Source: Photobacterium indicum
GTDB lineage: Bacteria > Pseudomonadota > Gammaproteobacteria > Enterobacterales > Vibrionaceae
DNA: 64,000 nucleotides
Assembly (NCBI RefSeq): GCF_003026215.1
Contig: NZ_PYOC01000019.1
Span: 1-64,000 of the forward strand
Reading direction: 5' to 3'
The notes beneath the pieces are model-generated. The model made no database searches and was not told the DNA's origin. It saw nothing but the letters and a program-made list of their open reading frames with translations. The first letter of the stretch is position 1. Every line of letters starts with the position of its first letter. The position numbers and the translations under genes were made by a program. Shown here piece after piece: positions 32,379 to 42,057 of this stretch.

Positions 32379-34172
32379 TTATTTTTTACCTACATGTAAA
32401 ATAGCTAAGAACGCTTCTTGAGGCAGCTCGACATTACCGATTTGCTTCATACGTTTTTTACCATCTTTCTGCTTCTGTAGCAGCTTCTTCTTACGACTGA
32501 TATCGCCACCGTAACACTTAGCAATAACGTTTTTACGTAACTGCTTAACGGTTGCACGGGCAATAATCATACCGCCAATCGCCGCTTGAATCGCAATATC
32601 AAACATCTGACGAGGAATGAATTCCTTCATCTTGTCGACTAAATCACGACCGCGACCATTCGCATTATCTTTGTGCGTAATGATAGCAAGTGCATCAACA
32701 CGATCGCCATTAATCATTACATCAACACGTACCATGTTTGATGGTTGGTAACGCTGGAAGTTATAATCTAGCGATGCGTAACCACGTGATGTCGATTTCA
32801 AACGGTCGAAGAAATCCAATACCACTTCTGACATCGGAATATCATATGTCAACGCAACTTGGTTACCGTGGTAAACCATATCGACTTGCATACCACGTTT
32901 TTCGATACACAGGGTAATTACATTACCTAGGTATTCTGATGGTACCAAGATATTACAACGTGCAATTGGCTCACCAATAACGGCAATATCATTCACGGCT
33001 GGTAGCTTTGATGGGCTATCAACATAAATGGTTTCGCCACGTGTAGTTTCAACTTCATAAACTACGGTTGGTGCCGTGGTAATAAGCGCAAGATCGTATT
33101 CACGTTCCAAGCGTTCTTGAATAATTTCCATATGCAGCATGCCAAGGAAACCACAACGGAAACCAAAACCAAGTGCAGAAGAACTTTCTGGTTCATAGAA
33201 CAAAGATGCATCATTTAGGCTTAATTTACCCAGTGCATCACGGAAGTTCTCGTAATCATCAGAAGATACAGGGAACAGACCGGCATAAACCTGAGGCTTC
33301 ACTTTCTGAAAGCCTGGTAATGGTGATTCACAGCCATCTTTAGCTGTAGTGATCGTATCACCAACTGGTGCACCTAAGATGTCTTTAATACCACAAACAA
33401 CCCAACCTACTTCACCAGTGTTCAGCTCTGTCGTGTCGATTTGCTTCGGTGTAAAGATACCTAAACGGTCAATATTCCAAACCTGACCTGTGCTCATCAT
33501 CTTAATTTTTGCATTTTTCTTTAGTGAGCCATTTTTAACTCGAACCAAAGAAACTATGCCTAAATAATTATCGAACCATGAGTCAATGATCAAGGCTTGT
33601 AACGGACCTTCAGGATCACCTTCTGGTGGTGGAATAGCAGCAACGATGTTTTCAAGAACATCTTCAACGCCTAGGCCTGTTTTCGCAGAACAGCGCGTTG
33701 CATCTACCGCATCGATACCGACAATGTCTTCTATTTCTTCTGCTACACGCTCTGGATCAGCCGCTGGTAAGTCGATTTTATTCAAAATCGGCACCACTTC
33801 TAGGTCCATCTCCATTGCTGTATAACAGTTAGCTAATGTCTGAGCTTCTACGCCCTGACCAGCATCAACCACCAGCAAAGCCCCTTCACAGGCTGCTAAT
33901 GAACGCGATACTTCGTATGAGAAGTCAACGTGTCCTGGCGTATCGATGAAATTAAGCTGATAAGTTTCACCATCTTTAGCCGTATAGTCGAGTGTTACAC
34001 TCTGGGCTTTGATAGTGATACCGCGTTCGCGTTCAAGATCCATGGAATCTAAAACCTGCGCAGACATTTCACGGTTGGAAAGGCCACCACAGACTTGAAT
34101 TAGACGGTCGGATAAGGTCGACTTACCATGGTCGATATGTGCAATAATCGAAAAGTTACGAATGTGCTTCAT
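32379..34172 (-). CDS. lepA: Elongation factor 4 (LepA)
   Basis: LepA is a ribosome-bound GTPase related to EF-G that affects translation initiation and back-translocation. The 597-residue product starts [19 protein letters not shown] with the P-loop, has [17 protein letters not shown]-like domains III and V, and the LepA-specific C-terminal domain ([37 protein letters not shown]). It is the gene before lepB. Confidence 0.98.
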   Translation of the reverse strand: MKHIRNFSIIAHIDHGKSTLSDRLIQVCGGLSNREMSAQVLDSMDLERERGITIKAQSVTLDYTAKDGETYQLNFIDTPGHVDFSYEVSRSLAACEGALLVVDAGQGVEAQTLANCYTAMEMDLEVVPILNKIDLPAADPERVAEEIEDIVGIDAVDATRCSAKTGLGVEDVLENIVAAIPPPEGDPEGPLQALIIDSWFDNYLGIVSLVRVKNGSLKKNAKIKMMSTGQVWNIDRLGIFTPKQIDTTELNTGEVGWVVCGIKDILGAPVGDTITTAKDGCESPLPGFQKVKPQVYAGLFPVSSDDYENFRDALGKLSLNDASLFYEPESSSALGFGFRCGFLGMLHMEIIQERLEREYDLALITTAPTVVYEVETTRGETIYVDSPSKLPAVNDIAVIGEPIARCNILVPSEYLGNVITLCIEKRGMQVDMVYHGNQVALTYDIPMSEVVLDFFDRLKSTSRGYASLDYNFQRYQPSNMVRVDVMINGDRVDALAIITHKDNANGRGRDLVDKMKEFIPRQMFDIAIQAAIGGMIIARATVKQLRKNVIAKCYGGDISRKKKLLQKQKDGKKRMKQIGNVELPQEAFLAILHVGKK

Positions 34173-34248
34173 GAATGGCGTGACTAGCTCGTGATTTAAA
34201 TGAATGGGATCTTTTGATCAAGTTGACGGATTCTACCGAATTTCAGGG

Positions 34249-34746
34249 CTACTCGCTATCTTTCGATGCAGCATTTATCATCTTATCTGATGATAGTGGT
34301 TGCCCCAATACCCGAATCAGGCTCGGTTCATAGTCCGAATTGCCGTCTAAGCGCTTAGCATATTGCCGCGCAAGTAGCAGCCCAATAGCTGCACTGACCA
34401 TAGATGTAATAATGACACCGAGTTCGCTGGTGCCTGCTAAATCAACAAACCACCACTGCCCTACGACTGCACCCACGACTAAAAATAGCAACGGTACAAT
34501 GTATACCAGCAGTGCAGAACTCAGCATACTTTTTTCTGATAATCCAATTTCAACAACCTCACCAATCGTTAGCGACTTGTCTGTCACTAACGTGACTTGG
34601 TGTGCTCGCCCAGGTATTGCTTTAGTCACAATACCTGTTCCACAATTATCACGTGACGCACAATGACCACAACTGGTTTGTTGCTTACAACTGACAGTCA
34701 CACTGCCTTGATCTACAGCGATAACCGTTGCCAGTGTACTCATCAT
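34249..34746 (-). CDS. rseC: Sigma-E regulatory protein RseC
   Basis: RseC is an inner-membrane protein of the rpoE operon linked to redox control (SoxR reduction) and sigma-E activity. The 165-residue product has an N-terminal cysteine cluster CGHCASRDNCG (two cysteines two residues apart, then a third, and one shortly before) and two membrane segments (residues about 80-95 and 108-124). Two adjacent ATGs, 34746 and 34743, are possible. It overlaps rseB by four bases. Confidence 0.92.
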   Translation of the reverse strand: MMSTLATVIAVDQGSVTVSCKQQTSCGHCASRDNCGTGIVTKAIPGRAHQVTLVTDKSLTIGEVVEIGLSEKSMLSSALLVYIVPLLFLVVGAVVGQWWFVDLAGTSELGVIITSMVSAAIGLLLARQYAKRLDGNSDYEPSLIRVLGQPLSSDKMINAASKDSE

Positions 34747-35741
34747 GGCTTTGTACCCTCGGTAGTCGGACTAACGATAGGGGAATCAACAAAAGCAATA
34801 GACTCAGCAATACGTCGTGCAGTGGCTGGTGGAATATCACCAACGACAGTCACTTCTTTACCACCAAGTACATGGCTATGCAAAGTACGACGGCCTTGTC
34901 TTACAAGCTGCTCACGTACAGTATAGTTGTCAGCATCAGAAACGTAGATAGAAAGGCTAAATAACCCATCACTGTACATTTTACTTTCAACCGGACGCTC
35001 TGTTAGCACCAAGCGATGGCGATTACGCGAAACAGACTCAAAACCTTGAGGCAACCAATTCACCGACCAACCAAGATCTGCTTGAGGCTGTGGTGGTAGT
35101 TGTACAACAGCTGGCAAATCAACCGTACTTAAATTTTTAAGTACTTCACCGACTTTAGGATTAACCACATAAGAAACTGCACGATACTGTTCTAATGGTT
35201 CACCGTCACGATCTAGCAAATCAGCACGCATCACTAAATGGCTACGTGTATCTACCCACAATAAGTAGGAGTAACGCGTCCCATCTTTGGGAGCAACGCG
35301 TATAACATCACAAGCCACACCAGCTTCACGCGCACGTCCCATCGAAATGAAATCATAGAAATCCGACAATTCATGAATATTTGTTTTCATGACTGGAGGC
35401 AACGGTGCCACCATTTTATTGCTGTCGATTGTGAATGGATCTAACCCCGGTTCAAAATAACTGACTTCACGACCACGCTGAATCACCTCACGTGGTGGAC
35501 CACTAAGGTAAATAAGATGTGCGTACGTTTTACCATCTTCTACAGCATGGCGATAACGCAGCGGTTCAATACTATTTTTCTTAATTAGTATGTAAGAGAG
35601 CTCATAACTGAGGTCTCTACTAGCCTCATCCATTTGATGCAACAAAGCCTCAGCTGAAGCTTTAGGTTCTTCTTCAGCAGAGGCTTGTATTGGCATCAAT
35701 AGGCTGACCAGTGTCACGGCACCGACCAGAATTTTAATCAT
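34743..35741 (-). CDS. rseB: Sigma-E factor regulatory protein RseB
   Basis: RseB is periplasmic, binds the periplasmic domain of RseA and senses mislocalised lipopolysaccharide and lipoproteins. The 332-residue product has a signal peptide cleaved after PIQASA, an N-terminal LolA-like domain and a C-terminal RseA-binding domain. Its ATG overlaps the rseA stop by one base. Confidence 0.95.
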   Translation of the reverse strand: MIKILVGAVTLVSLLMPIQASAEEEPKASAEALLHQMDEASRDLSYELSYILIKKNSIEPLRYRHAVEDGKTYAHLIYLSGPPREVIQRGREVSYFEPGLDPFTIDSNKMVAPLPPVMKTNIHELSDFYDFISMGRAREAGVACDVIRVAPKDGTRYSYLLWVDTRSHLVMRADLLDRDGEPLEQYRAVSYVVNPKVGEVLKNLSTVDLPAVVQLPPQPQADLGWSVNWLPQGFESVSRNRHRLVLTERPVESKMYSDGLFSLSIYVSDADNYTVREQLVRQGRRTLHSHVLGGKEVTVVGDIPPATARRIAESIAFVDSPIVSPTTEGTKP

Positions 35742-36439
35742 TAATCCGCCACAGATGAATTTGCTTCTAATAATGTTCTATCGATACTGCCATCTTCAGC
35801 ATTAAAGCGAAGTTGCAATTCATAATCTTGCAGCATCGCGTTAATACGGCGACGTTGCTCCATTAATTGCGCTTCACTTGGTGCACTATTGTGCGCACCA
35901 GTACGGACAGAATCACGCGTTAAGCTGACAGGTTCAGCTTTTCCTCCAAACGGAATGGTTTGAAGTACTGGTAATTGTGAATTCGTTGCATCTGCAACCA
36001 ATGCATCATCACCGCCATTGTATTGTTGAACACCAACAATAACAGCTAATGATACTGACGCTGCAATCGCCACTTGACCAAACTGAGTCAACCAAGCAGG
36101 TAAAGTACGCTTAGCCTGACGCGGTGTAGGCTGTGATTCAGTTTTTTGTGCAGTTCTGATATCAATAACAGGGGTATCAACAACAGGAGCAATTACATCA
36201 GGTTCTGCACTAAAGTCGGTTAATCCTACATGAGCAGGTTCATTATCCAATGCTAACGCTACGCTTCCAGCAATATTCCATTCTTTGCATTGCGGGGCGT
36301 CACCTCGGATAACATCACCAATAAGGTTGAAGTCATGCCAAGATTGTTCGCTTTCTTTGTCTACGGTCAGCGCATTAATAATACTCTGATCGAGCTCTTC
36401 GCCATCAACTAGCGCCGAAATCTTTTCTTTATCAGCCAT
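35741..36439 (-). CDS. rseA: Anti-sigma-E factor RseA
   Basis: RseA holds RpoE inactive at the inner membrane until DegS and RseP cleave it. The 232-residue product has an N-terminal cytoplasmic sigma-binding domain (KISALVDGEELDQSIINAL, SWHDFNLIGDVIRG), a Pro/Thr-rich linker, one membrane segment near residues 122-140 (FGQVAIAASVSLAVIVGV) and a periplasmic domain with the C-terminal ALQ/RseB region. It is 24 bases after rpoE. Confidence 0.95.
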   Translation of the reverse strand: MADKEKISALVDGEELDQSIINALTVDKESEQSWHDFNLIGDVIRGDAPQCKEWNIAGSVALALDNEPAHVGLTDFSAEPDVIAPVVDTPVIDIRTAQKTESQPTPRQAKRTLPAWLTQFGQVAIAASVSLAVIVGVQQYNGGDDALVADATNSQLPVLQTIPFGGKAEPVSLTRDSVRTGAHNSAPSEAQLMEQRRRINAMLQDYELQLRFNAEDGSIDRTLLEANSSVAD

Positions 36440-36463
36440 TTCTCTTCACCGTTTGGCTTAACA

Positions 36464-37042
36464 TTATCGTTGCATAAGAGGACGTATGCGTTTTTCAACT
36501 GCCTCTCGAGCACGGAATATGCGTGATCTTACAGTACCTACAGGGCAATCCATTATTTCTGCAATATCTTCATAGCTTAAACCATCCAGTTCGCGCAATG
36601 AGATCGCAGTTTTAAGATCTTCCGGCAATGATTCTATGGTACCAAAGACAACCCGCTTTAATTCTTCAGACAACATTTGGTTCTCAGGGTTCGAAATTTC
36701 TTTCAATGCACCGCCAGTTTCGTAATATTCTGCATCTTCTGCATCAACATCGGAAGCGGGTGGACGACGTCCCTGAGCCACTAAATAATTCTTCGCAGTA
36801 TTAACAGCAATACGGTATAGCCATGTATAGAAAGCACTTTCACCACGAAATGTAGGCAAAGCTCTATACGCCTTAATAAAGGCTTCTTGTGCAACATCAG
36901 GGACATCGCCTGAGTTACTGACATACCGCGCAACGAGATTACAAACTTTATTTTGATATTTTATTACCAAAAGATTAAACGCTTGCTTATCTCCTCGTTG
37001 GACTCGCTCTATTAATACCTGATCAGTTTGCTGCTCGCTCAT
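36464..37042 (-). CDS. rpoE: RNA polymerase sigma factor RpoE (sigma-E)
   Basis: RpoE is the ECF sigma factor for envelope stress. The 192-residue product has region 2 (LVARYVSNSGDVPDVAQEAF, then FRGESAFYTWLYRIAVNTA) and region 4 (RELDGLSYEDIAEIMDCPVG, TVRSRIFRAREAV). It heads the rpoE-rseA-rseB-rseC operon. A sigma-E-type promoter lies about 200 bases upstream, so it likely autoregulates. AGGAG is eleven bases before the ATG, a rather wide spacing. Confidence 0.97.
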   Translation of the reverse strand: MSEQQTDQVLIERVQRGDKQAFNLLVIKYQNKVCNLVARYVSNSGDVPDVAQEAFIKAYRALPTFRGESAFYTWLYRIAVNTAKNYLVAQGRRPPASDVDAEDAEYYETGGALKEISNPENQMLSEELKRVVFGTIESLPEDLKTAISLRELDGLSYEDIAEIMDCPVGTVRSRIFRAREAVEKRIRPLMQR

Positions 37043-37241
37043 TCGAGCGTGTACTCCTATATCTGTCTTGCACTCGGATTCGTACTATTACAGGTCAATG
37101 TTACGTTAATAACTAATTTATGTCGTATTAACCACTTACCTGTTCAAGTGTTTTATGCAGACTAAGATTGCTAAAAAAACGTCTGTAAACACTCAGCTAA
37201 AACACAGTAGTATGAAAACATTTATGAGCGTGAGCACTATG

Positions 37242-37269
37242 TATGACTCGAGAAAAACGGCAAAGTTCC
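37242..37269 (-). promoter_or_regulatory. Sigma-E-type autoregulatory promoter of rpoE
   Basis: On the minus strand GGAACTT (37263-37269) is an exact sigma-E -35 element, followed after 16 bases by TCATA (37242-37246), close to the -10 consensus. The spacing is the same as in the E. coli rpoE autoregulatory promoter. The transcript leader would be about 190 bases. It sits inside an 85-codon plus-strand frame that I do not regard as a gene. Confidence 0.82.
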
Positions 37270-37549
37270 TAGCCGAAAGAAATAATTTCTTAGTAATAGT
37301 GCGCGATCTTTTTATCACTATGACGCATTATACAACGATAAGTGCTTCATATGTTACACCAACTATGCTTGCTAGCGAGACAAATCAATGTCAAAAAAAT
37401 GCATTTATTTGATGGGGTCTTCGCTTTTAACTTTAATAAGTAAACCACACGAACACGATATAAAACAATAATGTGGATACTTCACTTTGCTAAAGTAATT
37501 ATTTAACTTTTGCTGATGTACATACTCGATGACGAGCAATAAGGATTTG

Positions 37550-37566
37550 ATGGTCACTATGACCAT
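37550..37566. promoter_or_regulatory. Perfect 17-bp palindrome upstream of nadB
   Basis: ATGGTCA and TGACCAT flank a CTA centre, 55 bases before the nadB ATG. The size and position suit a dimeric repressor operator. It does not resemble the E. coli NadR site. The regulator is unknown. Confidence 0.45.
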
Positions 37567-37620
37567 TCAGGATGGATTTTGGTAATATATGGCGGATTGC
37601 CACAGGGATATGATATCGAT

Positions 37621-39243
37621 ATGAACAAAAATCGTGAACATCATTGCGATGTTTTAGTCATTGGTAGCGGTGCTGCCGGTTTAACACTTGCACTTCGTTT
37701 AGCGCCTTTAAGTAAAGTCGTTGTAGTCAGTAAAGGTACACGCAGTGAAGGGGCAACATACTACGCACAAGGTGGTATTGCCGCTGTTTTTGATGAATCA
37801 GACAGTATTGAATCACATATAGAAGATACACAAATTGCAGGTGCACATTTATGTGATGATAATGTGGTGCGCTTCATTGCGGAAAATGCCAAAGAATCGG
37901 TTCAATGGCTGATTGATGGCGGTGTACCCTTTGATCGTGAAGAACAAGATAATGATGATGAAAGCCCTCGCTATCATTTAACGCGTGAAGGTGGTCATAG
38001 TCACCGACGTATATTGCATGCCGCCGATGCCACAGGCATGGCAATGCAAAACTCACTGCAAGATAACGTTCATAACCACCCCAATATCGAAGTATTAGAG
38101 CGTCATAATGCGCTTGATCTTATTACTCACCAGAAGCTAGGTAACAACGATACACCAAACCGTGTATTAGGCGCTTATGTCTGGAACCGTAATAAAGAAG
38201 TGGTTGAAACAGTACATGCCAAATTTGTTGTACTCGCAACAGGTGGCGCTTCAAAGGTATACCAGTACACATCAAACCCAGATGTATCTTCTGGCGATGG
38301 TATTGCCATGGCATGGCGTGCAGGGTGTCGAGTAGCGAATCTTGAATTTAACCAATTTCACCCAACATGCTTGTTCCACCCTGACGCAAGAAACTACCTA
38401 TTAACCGAAGCACTACGTGGTGAAGGGGCATATTTACGTCGCCCTGACGGTAGCCGTTTCATGAGCGATTTCGATGAACGCGGTGAGCTTGCACCACGTG
38501 ATGTCGTCGCACGCGCAATCGACTTCGAGATGAAGCGTTTGGGGGCCGATTGTATGTTTCTAGATATCAGCCATAAGTCTGATGATTTTATTACTAAACA
38601 TTTCCCAACGATTTATGAAAAACTATTAACGTTCAACATTGATATCACCCAAGAGCCAATCCCAATCGTGCCAGCTGCGCACTATACCTGTGGCGGTGTG
38701 ATGGTCGATACCAAAGGTCGAACAGATTTAGACGGTTTATATGCGATTGGCGAGGTCAGTTACACTGGCTTGCACGGTGCAAACCGCATGGCTTCTAACT
38801 CATTATTAGAGTGTGTTGTATATGCAAGTTCAGCCGCTGAAAGCATCAGTTCGAAATTAGATAATGTCAGCATGCCCGCTCCTCTTCCCCATTGGGATGA
38901 AAGCCAAGTTAACTGTTCAGATGAAGAAGTCGTTATCCAACACAACTGGCATGAACTACGTCTGTTTATGTGGGATTACGTCGGAATTGTACGTTCAACC
39001 AAACGGTTAGAACGCGCAATGCGTCGAATTCAGCTGCTTAAACAAGAAATTGATGAATACTACGGTAACTTCCGCGTGTCTAACAACCTGCTTGAACTTC
39101 GTAATTTAGTCCAAGTGGCAGAGCTAATTGTTCGATGTGCGCTAGAACGAAAAGAAAGCCGAGGTTTACACTTCACCTTAGATTATCCAGAGCTGAAAGA
39201 AAACTCAGGACCAACCATTCAAACACCGGATCAGCCTTGTTAA
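37621..39243 (+). CDS. nadB: L-aspartate oxidase
   Basis: NadB oxidises L-aspartate to iminoaspartate with FAD, the first step of de novo NAD synthesis. From ATG at 37621 the product has 540 residues. It shows the FAD motif [51 protein letters not shown] and [15 protein letters not shown]. The frame opens 14 codons earlier, but this ATG matches the E. coli start. The neighbouring sdhE serves flavination of a related enzyme, succinate dehydrogenase. Confidence 0.96.
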   Translation: MNKNREHHCDVLVIGSGAAGLTLALRLAPLSKVVVVSKGTRSEGATYYAQGGIAAVFDESDSIESHIEDTQIAGAHLCDDNVVRFIAENAKESVQWLIDGGVPFDREEQDNDDESPRYHLTREGGHSHRRILHAADATGMAMQNSLQDNVHNHPNIEVLERHNALDLITHQKLGNNDTPNRVLGAYVWNRNKEVVETVHAKFVVLATGGASKVYQYTSNPDVSSGDGIAMAWRAGCRVANLEFNQFHPTCLFHPDARNYLLTEALRGEGAYLRRPDGSRFMSDFDERGELAPRDVVARAIDFEMKRLGADCMFLDISHKSDDFITKHFPTIYEKLLTFNIDITQEPIPIVPAAHYTCGGVMVDTKGRTDLDGLYAIGEVSYTGLHGANRMASNSLLECVVYASSAAESISSKLDNVSMPAPLPHWDESQVNCSDEEVVIQHNWHELRLFMWDYVGIVRSTKRLERAMRRIQLLKQEIDEYYGNFRVSNNLLELRNLVQVAELIVRCALERKESRGLHFTLDYPELKENSGPTIQTPDQPC

Positions 39244-39290
39244 GCTGCCAACGTTGTTAGCAATGCTACTTTAATCTAAGTGCCTTTCTT

Positions 39291-39319
39291 AAAATCCCAA
39301 CTTCGGTTGGGATTTTTTT
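39291..39319 (+). terminator. Terminator downstream of nadB
   Basis: ATCCCAAC and GTTGGGAT pair around a stable TTCG loop and are followed by a T-run. The A-run on the other side may allow it to work for ygfX on the minus strand too. Confidence 0.92.
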
Positions 39320-39366
39320 GAACATGATTCAATGAAAAACGTATCCCGTATGAATCCTGCATCACT

Positions 39367-39831
39367 CTACAATCTCGCCATATAACACAGCATTGCCAAT
39401 GCTCGGTACTCTTCATCCTTACAGGCATCATGACTAACACATACCCAACTTACCTCTTGTGCATGTTGCATTCGAAATAAGATAAACCAACGGGTAACGA
39501 CTTTTATTTTATTAATTTGCCACTTCTTCTGTTGCCAATTAACCGCACCAGAAACCGTAACACTAAGGTTCCCTTGCTGACGATAATAATGTTGGTAGCG
39601 TTCAAGCCACTCAATCCATAAACATTCCAAAAGAAATGTAACAATGATAAGCGGTAGCCATGATGTCAAAAGTGGAACGAAGAGAACAATTGCTACACCA
39701 AGATATAAAGCACTTAGTGCAGCAAGGATTTTTTGCGAAGGGTGTAGACGAAGATTAACGAAGCTTGCTGTTATTGTGGGCAACAATTTTATCGACCATT
39801 GCGGCATGAGCAGGGTTTTCACTGCGACCAT
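39367..39831 (-). CDS. ygfX: YgfX/CptA family membrane protein
   Basis: YgfX is a small inner-membrane protein encoded with sdhE; in E. coli it was described as the toxin CptA that affects cytoskeletal proteins, although its role beside SdhE is debated. The 154-residue product has two adjacent hydrophobic segments at residues about 35-70 and a soluble C-terminal part (VNWQQKKWQINKIKVVTRWF). The frame starts inside sdhE; ATG at 39831 overlaps sdhE by 77 bases and ATG at 39807 by 53. Homology to E. coli is weak, so the family call rests on topology and position. Confidence 0.8.
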   Translation of the reverse strand: MVAVKTLLMPQWSIKLLPTITASFVNLRLHPSQKILAALSALYLGVAIVLFVPLLTSWLPLIIVTFLLECLWIEWLERYQHYYRQQGNLSVTVSGAVNWQQKKWQINKIKVVTRWFILFRMQHAQEVSWVCVSHDACKDEEYRALAMLCYMARL

Positions 39832-40015
39832 GGCCCATCATCCAAGTAAACAAATCCGGATCATCGCAGGTCAATAACGACACGAAATCACGCTGTTCTT
39901 GATCGGGTAAGTCGTCTAAGCACTCTTCAAAAAAAGGCATGATGATTACATCCAGTTCAAGCATACCACGTCGACATGCCCATTTTAGGCGTGCTCTTTC
40001 ATCTGAACTCAACAT
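39755..40015 (-). CDS. sdhE: FAD assembly factor SdhE
   Basis: SdhE promotes covalent attachment of FAD to the succinate dehydrogenase flavoprotein. The 86-residue product has the family motif WACRRGMLELDVIIMPFFEE and DDPDLFTWMMGHG. The ATG at 40015 has GAGG six bases upstream, which decides against a TTG two codons earlier. It is followed, with overlap, by ygfX, and is divergent from ygfZ. Confidence 0.96.
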   Translation of the reverse strand: MLSSDERARLKWACRRGMLELDVIIMPFFEECLDDLPDQEQRDFVSLLTCDDPDLFTWMMGHGRSENPAHAAMVDKIVAHNNSKLR

Positions 40016-40021
40016 ATACAA

Positions 40022-40369
40022 CCTCGTTATCTAATCTGAATATTCCTAGCGGTAGCAAAGCAATATTGTACTACCCTAAAATTTGCCACCAATATTAGCA
40101 GCCACTTATTTCCTCTACCATGCGCAAAAACAAGCAAACACTGAAGATGAGACATATGATCAATAATAGCCTGCTGTTTTACTCAAGACTGAAGCCTAAC
40201 AATAAGTGCAACACGATAATCGGTTCGCAAAGCTGACAAATGGTAATAAGCAATTTAACATGGTGGTCAAACTTACCATTTATTTGTAATGGCTCACATA
40301 ACGCGGTTGTTAAACAATCGCAGTATTGTATTTTGAGCCGTGGTTACAATGTTAACTATGGAATATCCA
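40022..40369. other. Divergent sdhE-ygfZ intergenic region
   Basis: About 350 bases with no reading frame of note. It contains a 9-bp inverted repeat, AAATGGTAA (40238-40246) and TTACCATTT (40273-40281). Promoters for both genes must lie here but none stands out. Confidence 0.5.
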
Positions 40370-41359
40370 ATGAGCATCGAGTTTAACGCACTAAATTTCA
40401 AAAAAGTCGCATTAACAGCACAAGATAAACTGCCTGAATTGGCACTCATCAACCTCGATGATTGGGGATTAATCACTCTAATTGGTGACGACAAGAAATC
40501 TTACCTACAAGGTCAAGTAACCTGTGATGTGGTATCACTGCCAGTCAACTCATCGACCTTAGGTGCTCATTGTGATGCCAAAGGTAAAATGCGCACCATT
40601 TTTCGCTTATTTAATCACAATGAAGGCTATGGGTTTCTGCAACGTAAAAGTGTGATGGAAACGCAATTACCTGAATTGAAAAAGTACGCAGTATTTTCAA
40701 AAGTCGATATCGAAGCAAGCAGTGATGTTTTACTGGGCTTTTCTGGTGAACAAGCACAAGCTGTTGTTGATCAACACTTCCCGGGCGACGGTGATGTACG
40801 TGTCATTACCGCAGGCACCGCCATTAAAATTGACGATGATCGTTGGTTATTCGCCATTGCCCCAGAGCAAGTTGCTCAACTTATCAATACCCTTGTAGAA
40901 ACACACAATAACGTGCAGCTATCTGATAGCACATTGTGGGATCTCTATGATGTACTGTATGCCATTCCCCGTGTAGATGCAGTTACCGCACTAGAATTCA
41001 TTCCTCAAGCAGTCAATCTACAAGCAGTAGATGGAATCAGCTTTAAAAAAGGCTGTTACACTGGTCAAGAAACGGTAGCACGTGCTAAGTACCGTGGTAT
41101 CAACAAGCGTGCTATGTACATAGTTACTGGTATAGCGACACAATGCCCCCTTACTGGTGACGCATTAGAACGTAGCGTGGGTGATAACTGGCGTAAAGGT
41201 GGCACCTTATTAGCGAGCTATCTGTATGCCGATGATCAAGCTATTGCCTTGGTTGTATTACCGAACGATCTTGACGAAGCTACGCAATTCCGTCTTGCTG
41301 ACCAGCCGGAAGCTATCTGGACACAACTTGATTTACCTTACTCGTTAGACGATAAATAA
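40370..41359 (+). CDS. ygfZ: tRNA-modifying/Fe-S cluster protein YgfZ
   Basis: YgfZ is a folate-binding protein related to GcvT that supports assembly or repair of certain Fe-S enzymes such as MiaB. From ATG at 40370 the product has 329 residues. The conserved cysteine motif KKGCYTGQETVARAKYRG is present, with LINLDDWGLITLIG and YLQGQVTCDV in the N-terminal part. GGA lies seven bases before this ATG; two upstream in-frame ATGs are less likely. Confidence 0.94.
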   Translation: MSIEFNALNFKKVALTAQDKLPELALINLDDWGLITLIGDDKKSYLQGQVTCDVVSLPVNSSTLGAHCDAKGKMRTIFRLFNHNEGYGFLQRKSVMETQLPELKKYAVFSKVDIEASSDVLLGFSGEQAQAVVDQHFPGDGDVRVITAGTAIKIDDDRWLFAIAPEQVAQLINTLVETHNNVQLSDSTLWDLYDVLYAIPRVDAVTALEFIPQAVNLQAVDGISFKKGCYTGQETVARAKYRGINKRAMYIVTGIATQCPLTGDALERSVGDNWRKGGTLLASYLYADDQAIALVVLPNDLDEATQFRLADQPEAIWTQLDLPYSLDDK

Positions 41360-41360
41360 G

Positions 41361-41822
41361 ATGCAAACCTCTGTTATACATTTTCTGGATAATGAGGGGG
41401 TCGATTACCGTCTACTCCCGCATTCAAAACCTGCAAAAACAATAGAAGAAGCAGCCAAAGAGCGAGGCGTTGCACCTGAACAAATGGTGAAATCGATCTT
41501 GCTACGCGATATGAGTGGCTTTCATGTTTTAGCGTGTGTACCTGGGCCTGCACAAGTCGATCCCACTAAAGTACGCGCTATGTTTGGCTGCCGTCGTATG
41601 ACCTGCGCAGACGCAGCCGATGTAGAAAAGATCACCGGATTAGTCATTGGTACGGTTGCCCCTGTCGGATTAAAGCAACCATTGCCGCTGATCTTTGATC
41701 ATTCCATCAAAGCGCATGAAAGAGTCAATATTAGCAGTGGGGATCGGATGGCTGGCATTGAGCTGGAAACCGACGACCTTTTACTGCTTTGCGATCCTAT
41801 GTTTGCCGACATTTGTCGCTAA
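41361..41822 (+). CDS. YbaK/EbsC-domain aminoacyl-tRNA deacylase-like protein
   Basis: The 153-residue product is a single YbaK/prolyl-tRNA editing domain (residues about 20-145) with KTIEEAAKERGVAPEQMVKSI and GTVAPVGLKQPLPLIFD. Members hydrolyse mischarged aminoacyl-tRNAs in trans; the substrate of this one is unknown. The ATG is one base after the ygfZ stop, so it is almost certainly cotranslated with ygfZ. A second gene of this superfamily lies at 56.0-56.6 kb. Confidence 0.85.
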   Translation: MQTSVIHFLDNEGVDYRLLPHSKPAKTIEEAAKERGVAPEQMVKSILLRDMSGFHVLACVPGPAQVDPTKVRAMFGCRRMTCADAADVEKITGLVIGTVAPVGLKQPLPLIFDHSIKAHERVNISSGDRMAGIELETDDLLLLCDPMFADICR

Positions 41823-41880
41823 TGCTGGAATAAACATATAACTACTATCAAGAATTAACATTCATCATTAAAACGCCCGA

Positions 41881-41908
41881 ATAAAAGCGACTCATTGAGT
41901 CGTTTTAT
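41881..41908 (+). terminator. Probable terminator after the ygfZ operon
   Basis: CGACTCA and TGAGTCG flank a single T, with ATAAAA and TTTTAT outside. The tract downstream is T-rich (TTTTATTTTAT). It is 58 bases after the stop of the YbaK-domain gene. Confidence 0.75.
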
Positions 41909-42057
41909 TTTATGGGCTTAGTTTGCCTAAAATATACATGTCGTTACATAAAATCTGTGGCGTATTTAAAAAATTTTAGTTAACTGCTTTTGCATAGTTT
42001 TTCATCAATGTAGAATAGCTTTTCAATAAATATTGTTTATTGATAGAGATTTTTACA

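Larger units (their letters stand above)
37043..37620. other. Divergent rpoE-nadB intergenic region
   Basis: This 578-base gap holds the rpoE leader and sigma-E promoter, a 6-bp inverted repeat (37296-37301 with 37316-37321), a 17-bp palindrome near nadB (annotated separately), and an 85-codon plus-strand frame at 37155-37412 with no recognisable domain. No RNA gene is recognised. Confidence 0.6.

Noticed and set aside
37155-37412. 85-codon plus-strand frame between rpoE and nadB
   Set aside because: No recognisable domain and poor ribosome binding site; it overlaps the sigma-E promoter on the other strand. Kept as not a gene, with low certainty.
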